A stretch of 64,000 nt of DNA from Candidatus Latescibacterota bacterium (GTDB lineage: Bacteria > Krumholzibacteriota > Krumholzibacteriia > JACNKJ01), in assembly GCA_020633725.1 (NCBI GenBank), contig JACKDC010000003.1, forward strand, positions 434,001-498,000, given 5' to 3'. Within the stretch, counting starts at the first letter, position 1. Every line of letters starts with the position of its first letter. Below, in pieces: positions 33,805-41,609 of the stretch. A model generated the notes under the pieces. The model saw only the letters and a program-made list of their open reading frames with translations, searched no databases and was not told the origin of the DNA. The translations under genes and the position numbers were made by a program.

Positions 33805-34973
33805 AGATCGCCATCCTCTCCCGCGCGCCCCGCTCCTACAGCACCCGTCGGCTGCGGGAGGCCGCCGCGTCCCGGGGCCACACCGTGCGCGTGCACGACA
33901 CCCTGCGCTTCTCCATCTACGTCGAGGAGGAGACGCCCCGGCTCTTCTACGCCGGCAAGCCGATCCCCCGCTACGACGCGGTGATTCCGCGGATCGGCGC
34001 GTCCGTCACCTTCTTCGGCAACGCCGTGGTGCGCCAGTTCGAGCAGATGGGCGTCCTCGCGCTCACGCCGGCCACGGGCATCGCCATGAGCCGCGACAAG
34101 CTGCGGGCCATGCAGATCCTGAGCCGGCACGACATCGGCATCCCCCCCTCGGCCTTCGTGCGCGACCGCGGCGACGTCCTCGACGCCATCGCCCGAGTGG
34201 GCGGCGCGCCGGTGATCGTGAAGCTGCTGGAGGGCACGCAGGGCATCGGGGTGGTGCTGGCCGAGTCGGAGAAGCTGGCCGAGGCGATCGTCCACATGCT
34301 GCAGGTGACGAAGCAGAACGTCCTGATCCAGAAGTTCGTGGCCGAGAGCAAGGGGCGGGACATCCGGGCGATCGTGGTGGGCGGGCGCGTGGTGGCCGCC
34401 ATGCGCCGGCGCGCGCAGGGGCAGGAGTTTCGCAGCAACATCCACCGCGGCGGCAAGGCGGAGCCGGTGGCGCTCGACGACATCTACGAGCGCACCGCGG
34501 TCAAGGCCGCGCGCATCCTGGGCCTGCGCGTGGCTGGCGTGGACATCCTCGAGGGGGCGGACGGCCCCCAGGTCCTGGAGGTGAACTCCTCGCCGGGGCT
34601 CGAGGGCATCGAGACCGCCACGGGCGTGGACGTGGCCGGCGCCATCGTGGAGCACCTCGAAGAGCAGGCGCACCTGCCCGAGGTGGACCTGCGCCAGCAG
34701 CTCTCGCTGGGCCAGGGCTACTCGGTGGCCGAGCTGCCGGTGACGGAGGCGTCGATCCTCGCCTGGAAGACCCTGCGCGAGCTGCACCTCTCGGACATGG
34801 AGGTGCTGGTGCTGTCCATCCGCCGCGGCGGGCTGCTGCTGCCCGCCCCGCGCGGCGCCACCACGATCCTGCCCGGCGACATGCTGACCTGCTACGGCAA
34901 GCGCAGCGCCCTCAAGGAGCTGATCCCCTTCGCGCCGCCGAAGAAGCGCGGGCGCGGAAAGGGGAAGGCATGA
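33801..34973 (+). CDS. rimK: RimK-type ATP-grasp alpha-L-glutamate ligase with C-terminal RCK_C-like domain
   Basis: A 390-residue ligase. Residues 1-290 are the RimK body: pre-ATP-grasp AILSRAPRSYSTRRL, FGNAVVRQFEQMGV, MSRDKLRAMQIL, the ATP-grasp GGAPVIVKLLEGTQGIGV, RAIVVGGRVVAAMRR and the metal site QVLEVNSSPGLEGIE. RimK adds glutamate residues to the C-terminus of ribosomal protein S6 or to other acceptors. The extra 90 C-terminal residues end with DMEVLVLSIRRGGLLLPAPRGATTILPGDMLTCYG, a TrkA-C/RCK_C-like fold absent from E. coli RimK, and a basic tail. ATG 33801 overlaps the upstream stop, and the next gene overlaps in the same way. Confidence 0.93.
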   Translation: MKIAILSRAPRSYSTRRLREAAASRGHTVRVHDTLRFSIYVEEETPRLFYAGKPIPRYDAVIPRIGASVTFFGNAVVRQFEQMGVLALTPATGIAMSRDKLRAMQILSRHDIGIPPSAFVRDRGDVLDAIARVGGAPVIVKLLEGTQGIGVVLAESEKLAEAIVHMLQVTKQNVLIQKFVAESKGRDIRAIVVGGRVVAAMRRRAQGQEFRSNIHRGGKAEPVALDDIYERTAVKAARILGLRVAGVDILEGADGPQVLEVNSSPGLEGIETATGVDVAGAIVEHLEEQAHLPEVDLRQQLSLGQGYSVAELPVTEASILAWKTLRELHLSDMEVLVLSIRRGGLLLPAPRGATTILPGDMLTCYGKRSALKELIPFAPPKKRGRGKGKA

Positions 34974-35941
34974 AGGGACGCCCGGCGTTCTCCCTGGGCG
35001 GCGAGCACGTCGCCGCCGGCAAGGCCAAGCTCTGCGAGCTCCCCGTGGCGCGCATCCCCACCGACCCGCTGACCTGGCTCCGACTGCGCGCGAAGGTGCT
35101 GCACGGCCGGCGGCCGGGCCGCGTGGTCTGGATCAGCGCCGCCGTCCACGGCGACGAGCTCGGCGGCGTGGAGATCATCCGCCGCGTGCTGCGGGAGCTC
35201 GATCCGCGCCTGCTCGCCGGCACCCTGATCGCCGTGCCCTTCGTGAACGTCTTCGGCGCCATGGGCGGCTCGCGCTACCTGCCCGACCGGCGCGACCTGA
35301 ACCGCAGCTTTCCCGGCTCTCCCAAGGGGTCGCTGGCCGCGCGGCTGGCGAACATCTTCCTCACCGACATCGTGGAGCGCTGCGACTTCGGGATCGATCT
35401 GCACACGGGCTCGGACGGCCGGACCAACCTGCCGCAGATCCGCGCCGACCTGGACGACCCCGAGACCCGCCGCTGCGCCGAGGCCTTCGCGGCCCCGGTC
35501 ATGATGAACGGCAAGCCGCCGGCGGGCTCGCTGCGCGCCACCACGAACCGCCAGGGCATCCACAGCCTGCTCTACGAGGCGGGCGAGGCCCTGCGCTTCG
35601 ACGAAGACGCCATCGAGATGGGCGTCGCGGGCGTGCTGCGCACCCTGTCCGCGCTGGAGATGACCCCCGAGGCCGCGCCGCCCGCCGCCGAACGGCCCAG
35701 CCTCGAGGTCGCCGCCGCCACCTGGCTGCGCGCGCGGCGCAGCGGGCTGTTCAGGGCCCGCACCACGCTGGGGGCCCGCGTGGCCAAGGGCGACCTCGTC
35801 GGCAAGATCAACGACCCCTTCGGCGTGGCCAGCAACCCCGTGCGCGCGCGCGAGGACGGCGTGGTCATCGGCCTCAACCTGAACCCGCTGGTGGGCCAGG
35901 GGGACGCGCTCGTCCACCTGGGCCTGCTGACCGGAGCGTGA
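34970..35941 (+). CDS. succinylglutamate desuccinylase/aspartoacylase-family zinc hydrolase
   Basis: A 323-residue M14-like zinc amidohydrolase. Zinc ligands are AAVHGDELGG (H, E) and the later DLHTG His; NVFGAMGGSRYLPDRRDLNRSFPG carries the substrate-binding Arg/Asn. The C-terminal part (about 235-320) is the beta barrel-like lipoyl-type domain (SGLFRARTTLGARVAKGDLVGKI). ATG 34970 overlaps rimK by ATGA. Such hydrolases recur beside rimK and its protease, suggesting removal or trimming of glutamate-type modifications, but the substrate is unproven. Confidence 0.9.
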   Translation: MKGRPAFSLGGEHVAAGKAKLCELPVARIPTDPLTWLRLRAKVLHGRRPGRVVWISAAVHGDELGGVEIIRRVLRELDPRLLAGTLIAVPFVNVFGAMGGSRYLPDRRDLNRSFPGSPKGSLAARLANIFLTDIVERCDFGIDLHTGSDGRTNLPQIRADLDDPETRRCAEAFAAPVMMNGKPPAGSLRATTNRQGIHSLLYEAGEALRFDEDAIEMGVAGVLRTLSALEMTPEAAPPAAERPSLEVAAATWLRARRSGLFRARTTLGARVAKGDLVGKINDPFGVASNPVRAREDGVVIGLNLNPLVGQGDALVHLGLLTGA

Positions 35942-35943
35942 TC

Positions 35944-36486
35944 GTGCGCCGTACGCTGCTCCTGCTGCTGGCCCTGCTGCCGGCCGTCGCCGCCGCCCAG
36001 GACGCGCCGCCTCCCCTGCGGACGGTGGACCACGTGGACCTGGACCGCTACCTCGGCCGCTGGTACGAGGTCGCGCACATCCCCAATCGCTTCCAGAAGC
36101 AGTGCGCCTGCTGCAGCAGCGCCGAGTACGCGCTGCAGGAGGACGGCCGGCTGCGCGTGGTGAATCGCTGCGTCAAGGAAGACGGCGAGCTCGACGAAGC
36201 CGGGGGCGTGGCGGAGATCGTGGACCGCGAGAGCAACGCGAAGCTGCGGGTGAGCTTCGTCAGCTTCCTGGGCTGGCGGCCGTTCTGGGGCGACTACTGG
36301 ATCATCGGCCTCGATCCGGACTACCGCTGGGCCGTGGTCGGCACGCCCGACCGCAAGTACGGCTGGGTGCTGTCGTGGACCCCGGCGCTGGAGGCAGCGG
36401 ATCGGGAGCGCGTCGAGGCCGTCCTGCGCGACGGCGGCTACGCGCTCGAGGCCTTCGTGACGGACCGGCAGGAAGCGTCGCCCTGA
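35944..36486 (+). CDS. blc: bacterial lipocalin (Blc-like), exported
   Basis: A 180-residue protein with an N-terminal signal (RRTLLLLLALLPAVAAAQ) and the lipocalin signature LDRYLGRWYEVAHIPNRFQ at the start of the barrel, followed by CACCSSAEYALQEDGRLRVVNRC and WGDYWIIGLDPDYRWAVVG. Blc proteins bind lysophospholipids and act in envelope maintenance. No lipobox Cys is seen at the cleavage site, so it is probably a soluble periplasmic protein. GTG 35944 is preferred because GGAG lies seven bases upstream; GTG 35938, overlapping the upstream stop, is too close to that site. Confidence 0.88.
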   Translation: MRRTLLLLLALLPAVAAAQDAPPPLRTVDHVDLDRYLGRWYEVAHIPNRFQKQCACCSSAEYALQEDGRLRVVNRCVKEDGELDEAGGVAEIVDRESNAKLRVSFVSFLGWRPFWGDYWIIGLDPDYRWAVVGTPDRKYGWVLSWTPALEAADRERVEAVLRDGGYALEAFVTDRQEASP

Positions 36487-36549
36487 TCGCGCTGTGATCT
36501 TTCGCCGCCCGCAGGCGTCTCACTCCGCAGCCGACGGAAAGGAGACGCC

Positions 36550-37740
36550 ATGCGTCTGCCCCCCCTCACGCTCCTGCTCTGCCTCGCCGCGGTGTGCGCG
36601 GGCTGCGGCTCCAGCTCCGACCCCGCCAAGCCCGGCGACGCCGGCGACCCCGTGGTCACGGCCCTCTACCCGGCCGGCGCCGGCCCCGGCGAGGCGGTGC
36701 GCATCGAGGGCAGCGGCTTCGGCGACACCCGCGCCCAGCCCCAGGGCCAGGTCAGCGTGGGCGGGGTGGAGGCGGTGATCGAGGACTGGAGCGATACGCG
36801 GATCGACTTCGTCATGCCGGACGGGATCGTCGGCAACTGGGTCCCCGTGCAGCTCACGATCGGCGGCGAGTCCACGGACGCGGGCAGCATGGGCGCCTGG
36901 GAGCCCGGCGTGATCCAGCTGACGAACTACGTGGGCGGCACCGGCGCGGGCGAAGCCACCTGGTCGCCGGACGGCGAGTGGATCTACTACACCCGGCGCA
37001 TGGGCGCCGGCGAGAGCCCGCCGAATCAATACGACATCTGGCGCGTGCCTTCGCGGGGCGGAGCGCCGGTCCGGGTGACGAACACCAGCTACAACGAGAA
37101 CTGGCCGGACATCTGGAGCAACACCGGGCAGATCGCCTTCGGCCGCGACGGCACCGAGAACGGCAACCTGGACGGCGACTACGACATCTGGGTCGCGGGC
37201 TTCGGCCTGGTGGAGGCCGTGGATCCGAACTTCGCCACGCAGGGCGTCCTCGATCGCACGCCGGCCTGGTCGCGTGACGTGGACCTCGGCGTCAACATCG
37301 CCTGGAGCTCCGAGGACGAGCTCGGCCGCCCCATCATCCGCCTGGGAGGCTCGGTTCCGATCTCGATCTTCGGCGCGGGATTCAATCCCCGCTTCGATCC
37401 CCTCGACGGCCGGCACATCGTCTACGGGAGCTACAACGGCCAGGTCCCCTACCTCTACGTCGGCGACATCCTGGACGGGAGCTACACCCTGCTGAACACC
37501 CCCGAGACCTTTCGCGGGACCGGGGACTGGGGTGTGAACGGGAAGATCGTCTACGTGTCGGGCGACGGCCTCGGCGACCTCTGGACCATCGACCCCGACG
37601 GCACGAACGCGAGTCTGCTCTACGGCTCACCTAGCTCGGAGGGCGGCCCGCGCTGGTCGCCCACGGCCGACCGGGTTGTCTTCGGGTCGCACCGCTTCGG
37701 CAACTTCGACCTCTACGTCTACACGCTGCCGCCGGAATAG
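36550..37740 (+). CDS. exported lipoprotein with IPT/TIG domain and TolB-like beta-propeller
   Basis: A 396-residue lipoprotein; the signal ends at the lipobox AVCAGC (Cys near 18). Residues about 32-110 are an IPT/TIG Ig domain (VTALYPAGAGPGEAVRIEGSGFGD, RIDFVMPDG), followed by WD40-like/TolB repeats (EATWSPDGEWIYYTRRM, DIWRVPSRGGAPVRVTN, GGPRWSPTADRVVFGSHRFGNFDLYVY). ATG 36550 has AAAGGAGA six bases upstream. It is monocistronic, 63 bases after the lipocalin gene and ended by a perfect hairpin. Function is unknown; a binding or scaffold role at the cell surface is likely. Confidence 0.88.
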   Translation: MRLPPLTLLLCLAAVCAGCGSSSDPAKPGDAGDPVVTALYPAGAGPGEAVRIEGSGFGDTRAQPQGQVSVGGVEAVIEDWSDTRIDFVMPDGIVGNWVPVQLTIGGESTDAGSMGAWEPGVIQLTNYVGGTGAGEATWSPDGEWIYYTRRMGAGESPPNQYDIWRVPSRGGAPVRVTNTSYNENWPDIWSNTGQIAFGRDGTENGNLDGDYDIWVAGFGLVEAVDPNFATQGVLDRTPAWSRDVDLGVNIAWSSEDELGRPIIRLGGSVPISIFGAGFNPRFDPLDGRHIVYGSYNGQVPYLYVGDILDGSYTLLNTPETFRGTGDWGVNGKIVYVSGDGLGDLWTIDPDGTNASLLYGSPSSEGGPRWSPTADRVVFGSHRFGNFDLYVYTLPPE

Positions 37741-37744
37741 GAGA

Positions 37745-37768
37745 GGCCCGGGCGTCGCCGCCCGGGCC
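37745..37768. terminator. 10-bp perfect hairpin between convergent genes
   Basis: GGCCCGGGCG-TCGC-CGCCCGGGCC gives ten G/C pairs and a 4-base loop, five bases after the lipoprotein stop and ten bases before the katG stop. No U-tract on either side. It is the obvious shared terminator of two convergent transcripts. Confidence 0.7.
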
Positions 37769-37777
37769 CCGCTGCAC

Positions 37778-39976
37778 TCAGGCGAGATCGAAGCGGTCCG
37801 CGTTCATCACCTTGGTCCAGGCCGCCACGAAGTCCTTCACGAAGAGCTTCTCGCCGTCCCTGGCGCCGTAGACCTCCGACACGGCGCGGAGCTGCGAGTT
37901 GGAGCCGAAGACCAGGTCCACGCGGGTGCCCGACCACTTGACCTTGCCGGTGGCGCGGTCGCGTCCCTCGTAGACGTGCTCGCCCGCCGGCTTCCACTCG
38001 GTGTCCAGGTCGAGGACGCCGCGGAAGAAGTCGTTGGTGAGCGTGCCCGGGCTGTCCGTGAACACGCCGTGACGGGTCTCGCCGTGGTTCGCGCCCAGGA
38101 CGCGCAGGCCGCCGACCAGGGCCGTCATCTCCGGCGCGCTGAGGCCGAGCAGCTGCGCGCGATCCACGAGCAGCGCCTCGGGCGTTCCCGCGTGGCGATT
38201 CGGACCGAGGTAGTTGCGGAAGCCGTCCGCCGTGGGCTCGAGCGGCGCGAAGGACTCGGCGTCGGTCAGCTTCTGCGTCGTGTCGGTGCGACCCGGCGCG
38301 AAGGGGACCTCCACCTTGTGACCCGCGTCGGCGGCGGCCTTCTCGATGGCCGCTCCGCCGCCCAGCACGATCAGATCCGCCAGCGAGACCTGCTTGCCGC
38401 CCTTCTGCGCGCCGTTGAAGTCCTTGCGGATCTTCTCCAGCGCCTTGATCACCTTGGCGGTCCGGGCCGGCTCGTTCGCTGCCCAGTCCTTCTGCGGCGC
38501 GAGACGGATGCGCGCGCCGTTGGCGCCGCCCCGCTTGTCGCTGTTGCGGAAGGTGGACGCGGACGCCCAGGCCGTCGCCACCAGCTGCCCCACGCTCAGC
38601 CCCGAGGCGAGGATCTGCTTCTTGAGCGCGGCGATATCGCGCGCGCTGACCGGCTTGTAGTCGGCCTTGGGGACGGGGTCCTGCCAGATCAGCTCCTCGG
38701 ACGGCACCTCGGGACCGAGGTAGCGCGCGATGGGCCCCATGTCGCGGTGCGTCAGCTTGTACCAGGCCTTCGCGAAGGCCTGCTCGAACTCCTTGGGGTG
38801 CTCCATGAAGTGCCGCGCGATGGGCGCATAGATGGGATCCATCCGCAGCGCCATGTCCGCGGTGGTCATCATGAGCGGGCGCCGCTGCGACGCATCGTGC
38901 GCCGCCGGCGCCTTGCGCGCCATGGAGGCCGCCGTGGGCGTCCACTGCTGCGCGCCCGACGGGCTCCTCACCAGCTCCCACTCGTACTCGAAGAGGTTCT
39001 TCAGGTACTCGTGGTCCCAGCGCGCGGGGTCGCTCGTCCACGAGCCCTCGAGGCCGCTGCCCGTGGTGTCGTCGCCCTTGCCGCTGCCGTGGCGGTTGTG
39101 CCAGCCGAGGCCCATCTGCTGGATCGGCGCGGCTTCCGGCTCCGGCCCCACCAGGGCGACGTCCCCCGCGCCATGGCTCTTGCCGAAGGTGTGGCCGCCG
39201 GCGGTGAGCGCCACCGTCTCGTAGTCGTTCATCGCCATGCGCGCGAAGGTCTCGCGGATGTCCCGCCCCGACGCCACGGGGTCCGGGTTGCCGTTCGGCC
39301 CCTCGGGGTTCACGTAGATGAGGCCCATCTGGACGGCGGCGAGCGGGTTGTCCAGCTCGCGCTCGCCCTTGTAGCGCTCGTCGCCGAGCCAGGTGGTCTC
39401 GGGGCCCCAGTAGATGTCCTCCTCGGGCTCCCAGACGTCCTCGCGACCGCCGCCGAAGCCGAAGGTCTTGAGGCCCATGGACTCGATCGCCACGTTGCCG
39501 GCCAGGATCATCAGGTCGGCCCAGGAGATCTTCTTGCCGTACTTCTGCTTGATGGGCTGGAGCAGGCGGCGGGCCTTGTCGAGGTTGACGTTGTCGGGCC
39601 AGCTGTTCAGCGGCGCGAAGCGCTGCGTGCCGCTGGAGGCGCCGCCGCGGCCGTCGGCGATGCGGTAGGTGCCCGCGCTGTGCCAGGCCATGCGGATGAA
39701 GAGGCCGCCGTAGTGGCCGTAGTCGGCGGGCCACCAGTCCTGCGAGTCCGTCATCAGCGTCTCGAGGTCCTTCTTGAGCGCCGCGTAGTTGAGCGACTTG
39801 AAGGCCTTGGCGTAGTTGAAGCGCGCGCCGAGCGGGTTCATCGCCGGCGGGTTCTGGTGGAGGATCTTCAGGTTCAACTGGTCGGGCCACCAGGCCTGAT
39901 TCGACCTGGCCCCGACGGTCGCGTTGGCGCCCGTCACCGGGCACCCGCCTGCTCGGTCTGCGTTGTGATCCGTCAT
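37778..39976 (-). CDS. katG: catalase-peroxidase
   Basis: A 732-residue bifunctional haem catalase/peroxidase, full length. The distal site is FIRMAWHSAGTYR, the proximal haem His is in ALTAGGHTFGKSHG, and the Met-Tyr-Trp adduct residues are in DWWPADYGHYGG (Trp), GLIYVNPEGPNG (Tyr) and ARMAMNDYET (Met). The C-terminal duplicated domain is present. ATG 39976 has CAGGAG six bases upstream. It lies 46 bases downstream of the Fur-family gene on the same strand, so they probably share the promoter at 40441-40469. Detoxifies H2O2. Confidence 0.98.
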   Translation of the reverse strand: MTDHNADRAGGCPVTGANATVGARSNQAWWPDQLNLKILHQNPPAMNPLGARFNYAKAFKSLNYAALKKDLETLMTDSQDWWPADYGHYGGLFIRMAWHSAGTYRIADGRGGASSGTQRFAPLNSWPDNVNLDKARRLLQPIKQKYGKKISWADLMILAGNVAIESMGLKTFGFGGGREDVWEPEEDIYWGPETTWLGDERYKGERELDNPLAAVQMGLIYVNPEGPNGNPDPVASGRDIRETFARMAMNDYETVALTAGGHTFGKSHGAGDVALVGPEPEAAPIQQMGLGWHNRHGSGKGDDTTGSGLEGSWTSDPARWDHEYLKNLFEYEWELVRSPSGAQQWTPTAASMARKAPAAHDASQRRPLMMTTADMALRMDPIYAPIARHFMEHPKEFEQAFAKAWYKLTHRDMGPIARYLGPEVPSEELIWQDPVPKADYKPVSARDIAALKKQILASGLSVGQLVATAWASASTFRNSDKRGGANGARIRLAPQKDWAANEPARTAKVIKALEKIRKDFNGAQKGGKQVSLADLIVLGGGAAIEKAAADAGHKVEVPFAPGRTDTTQKLTDAESFAPLEPTADGFRNYLGPNRHAGTPEALLVDRAQLLGLSAPEMTALVGGLRVLGANHGETRHGVFTDSPGTLTNDFFRGVLDLDTEWKPAGEHVYEGRDRATGKVKWSGTRVDLVFGSNSQLRAVSEVYGARDGEKLFVKDFVAAWTKVMNADRFDLA

Positions 39977-40022
39977 GACAACTCCTGCTCCTGAGTGAAA
40001 GGTCCCGTGTGAGTGCTGGGCG

Positions 40023-40433
40023 CTACTCCTGACACGACGGACAGCGCCCCCAGTAGACGACCTCGGCCTCGTCGATCGCGTAGCCGTGATCGTCCTTCGC
40101 GGTCAGGCACGGCGCCGCTCCGACCGCGCAGTCCACGTCCACCATCGCGCCGCAGCTGCGGCAGATGAGGTGGTGGTGGTTGTCGTTCACGCGGTCTTCG
40201 AAGCGCGCCGCCGAGCCGGCCGGCTGGATCCGGCGGATGAGGCGCTTGTCCACCAGGACGCGAAGCGCGTCGTAGACCGCTTGACGGGAGATCGAACCGA
40301 TCTCTCCCCGCACCGTCTCGACGAGCGCGTCCGCCGTGGCATGTGGGAACGCGGACACGGCCCGCAGCACGGCCAGGCGTTGGGCCGTGACCTGCAGACC
40401 GTGGTCGCGCAAGCGCTGTCCGTCGCTGGTCAT
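40023..40433 (-). CDS. perR: Fur-family peroxide-type regulator (PerR-like)
   Basis: A 136-residue regulator. The winged helix includes VTAQRLAVLRAVSAFPHATADALVETV and SISRQAVYDALRVLVDKRLIRRIQPAG; the dimerisation/metal part has DNHHHLICRSCGAMVDVDC and the C-terminal WGRCPSC, giving two CxxC pairs for structural zinc. PerR assignment rests on the operon with katG; the Asp/His metal residues fit but do not prove it. ATG 40433 is chosen over an in-frame ATG at 40463 because the latter lies inside the promoter, with 40433 seven bases after the -10. No Shine-Dalgarno is visible, consistent with a leaderless mRNA. Confidence 0.9.
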   Translation of the reverse strand: MTSDGQRLRDHGLQVTAQRLAVLRAVSAFPHATADALVETVRGEIGSISRQAVYDALRVLVDKRLIRRIQPAGSAARFEDRVNDNHHHLICRSCGAMVDVDCAVGAAPCLTAKDDHGYAIDEAEVVYWGRCPSCQE

Positions 40434-40440
40434 GGAAAGT

Positions 40441-40469
40441 AGACTAGGACTGATTATGGACATTGTCAA
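40441..40469 (-). promoter_or_regulatory. sigma70 promoter of perR-katG, leaderless
   Basis: Minus strand TTGACA (40469-40464), 17-base spacer, TAGTCT (40446-40441), then seven bases to the ATG at 40433. A start site about seven bases after the -10 would coincide with the A of ATG. Confidence 0.75.
40451..40468. promoter_or_regulatory. candidate PerR/Fur-type operator
   Basis: An imperfect dyad TGATTAT-GGAC-ATTGTCA (five of seven arm positions match) overlaps the -35 and spacer of the perR promoter, where a repressor would block polymerase. It is A/T-rich in a very GC-rich region. It is not a close match to the classic PerR box. Confidence 0.35.
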
Positions 40470-40506
40470 GCCTTCCTCGAACCCATTGTCCCGCTGCGCG
40501 CTGGGC

Positions 40507-40535
40507 TTGACAACATACCAACTAGTCGGTATGAT
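40507..40535 (+). promoter_or_regulatory. sigma70 promoter of tetR, leaderless
   Basis: TTGACA (40507-40512), exactly 17 bases, TATGAT (40530-40535), then six bases to the ATG at 40542. The start site should fall at or next to the A of ATG, and no Shine-Dalgarno precedes the gene. This is one of the best consensus promoters in the window. Confidence 0.85.
40515..40532. promoter_or_regulatory. near-perfect 18-bp palindrome, likely TetR operator
   Basis: ATACCAACTAGTCGGTAT is palindromic at 16 of 18 positions (ATACC/GGTAT and central ACTAGT). It fills the spacer between the -35 and -10 of the tetR promoter and extends into the -10, so binding by the encoded regulator would autorepress the operon. 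Confidence 0.75.
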
Positions 40536-40541
40536 ACGAGC

Positions 40542-41162
40542 ATGGCCAAGACAGCGACAGCCCGGCGCAAGCTCCTCGACGCGGCCCTCACGGTGATCCG
40601 CGAGAAGGGCTTTGCGGCCACCACGGTGGATGAGCTCTGCGCCCGCGCCGGTGTCAGCAAGGGCGCCTTCTTCCACCACTTCGCGAGCAAGGAGGCGCTG
40701 GGCGTCGCGGCGGCCGAGCACTGGTCCGCGGTGACGGGCGCGCTGTTCGAGTCGGCGCCCTATCACCGCCGCGCGACGGCGCTGGACCGCGTGCTGGACT
40801 ACCTGGCCTTCCGCCGCTCCCTGCTGCGTGGCGGGATCCCCGAGTTCACCTGCGTGGTGGGCACCATGGTGCAGGAGGCCTACGGACTGCACCCCGGCAT
40901 CCGCGAGGCCTGCGGCGAGAGCATCTTCGGGCACGCCGGCACGCTGGAGGCGGACATCGCCGAGGCGATGCGCGACCACGGGGTGGAGGCGGGCTGGACG
41001 GCCGCCAGCCTGGCGGCGCACACCCAGGCCGTGCTTCAGGGCGCGTTCGTCCTGGCCAAGGCCAAGGACGACGTGTCCGTCGCCATCGAGAGCGTGGATC
41101 ACCTGCGGCGCTACGTCGAACTGCTGTTCACCGGCGCCACGAGCAAACTGAGCGAAGCATGA
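40542..41162 (+). CDS. TetR/AcrR-family transcriptional regulator
   Basis: A 206-residue repressor. The N-terminal helix-turn-helix is ARRKLLDAALTVIREKGFAATTVDELCARAGVSKGAFFHHFASKEALG (residues about 8-56); the C-terminal ligand-binding part fits the TetR_C group with FRRSLLRGGIPEFTCVVGTMVQEAY. The message appears leaderless. The gene is followed 12 bases later by an SRPBCC gene and then a VOC gene; such TetR-SRPBCC-VOC sets usually respond to small organic compounds. It is divergent from perR-katG. Confidence 0.92.
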   Translation: MAKTATARRKLLDAALTVIREKGFAATTVDELCARAGVSKGAFFHHFASKEALGVAAAEHWSAVTGALFESAPYHRRATALDRVLDYLAFRRSLLRGGIPEFTCVVGTMVQEAYGLHPGIREACGESIFGHAGTLEADIAEAMRDHGVEAGWTAASLAAHTQAVLQGAFVLAKAKDDVSVAIESVDHLRRYVELLFTGATSKLSEA

Positions 41163-41174
41163 GAGGAGACGGCG

Positions 41175-41609
41175 ATGAGTGAAATCACGATCGAGAGCCT
41201 GGTGCGAGCCCCGATCGACCGGGTCTGGCTCTGCTGGACGGAGCCGGAGCACATCACGCAGTGGAACTTCGCGTCGGAGGACTGGTGCTGCCCGAACGCG
41301 GAGAACGACCTGCGGCCCGGCGGCCGCTACCGCGCGCGCATGGAGGCCAAGGACGGGAGCTTCGGCTTCGACTTCGAAGGGGTCTATGACGAAGTCGCCG
41401 ATCGCGAGGCGCTCGCCTTTACCCTCGGGGATGGGCGCAAGGTGAGAACCGTGTTCGAGGCGGGCAGCGGCTCGACCCGGGTGGTGACCACCTTCGACGC
41501 CGAGCAGGTGAACACCGTCGACAGGCAGCGCCAGGGCTGGCAGGCGATCCTCGACAACTTCACGCGCTACGTCGAAGCGCAGGCCGAGAGCGCGGGAGGC
41601 CAGCGATGA
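41175..41609 (+). CDS. SRPBCC (AHSA1/ATPase activator-like) domain protein
   Basis: A 144-residue single-domain protein: SLVRAPIDRVWLCWTEPEHITQWNFASEDWCCP at the N-terminus, LRPGGRYRARMEAKDGSFGFDFEGVYDEV, and GWQAILDNFTRYVEAQ at the end. It matches the activator of Hsp90 ATPase homologue 1-like family widespread beside ArsR/TetR regulators. ATG 41175 has GAGGAGA six bases upstream. The end overlaps the VOC gene by four bases. Ligand is unknown. Confidence 0.9.
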   Translation: MSEITIESLVRAPIDRVWLCWTEPEHITQWNFASEDWCCPNAENDLRPGGRYRARMEAKDGSFGFDFEGVYDEVADREALAFTLGDGRKVRTVFEAGSGSTRVVTTFDAEQVNTVDRQRQGWQAILDNFTRYVEAQAESAGGQR

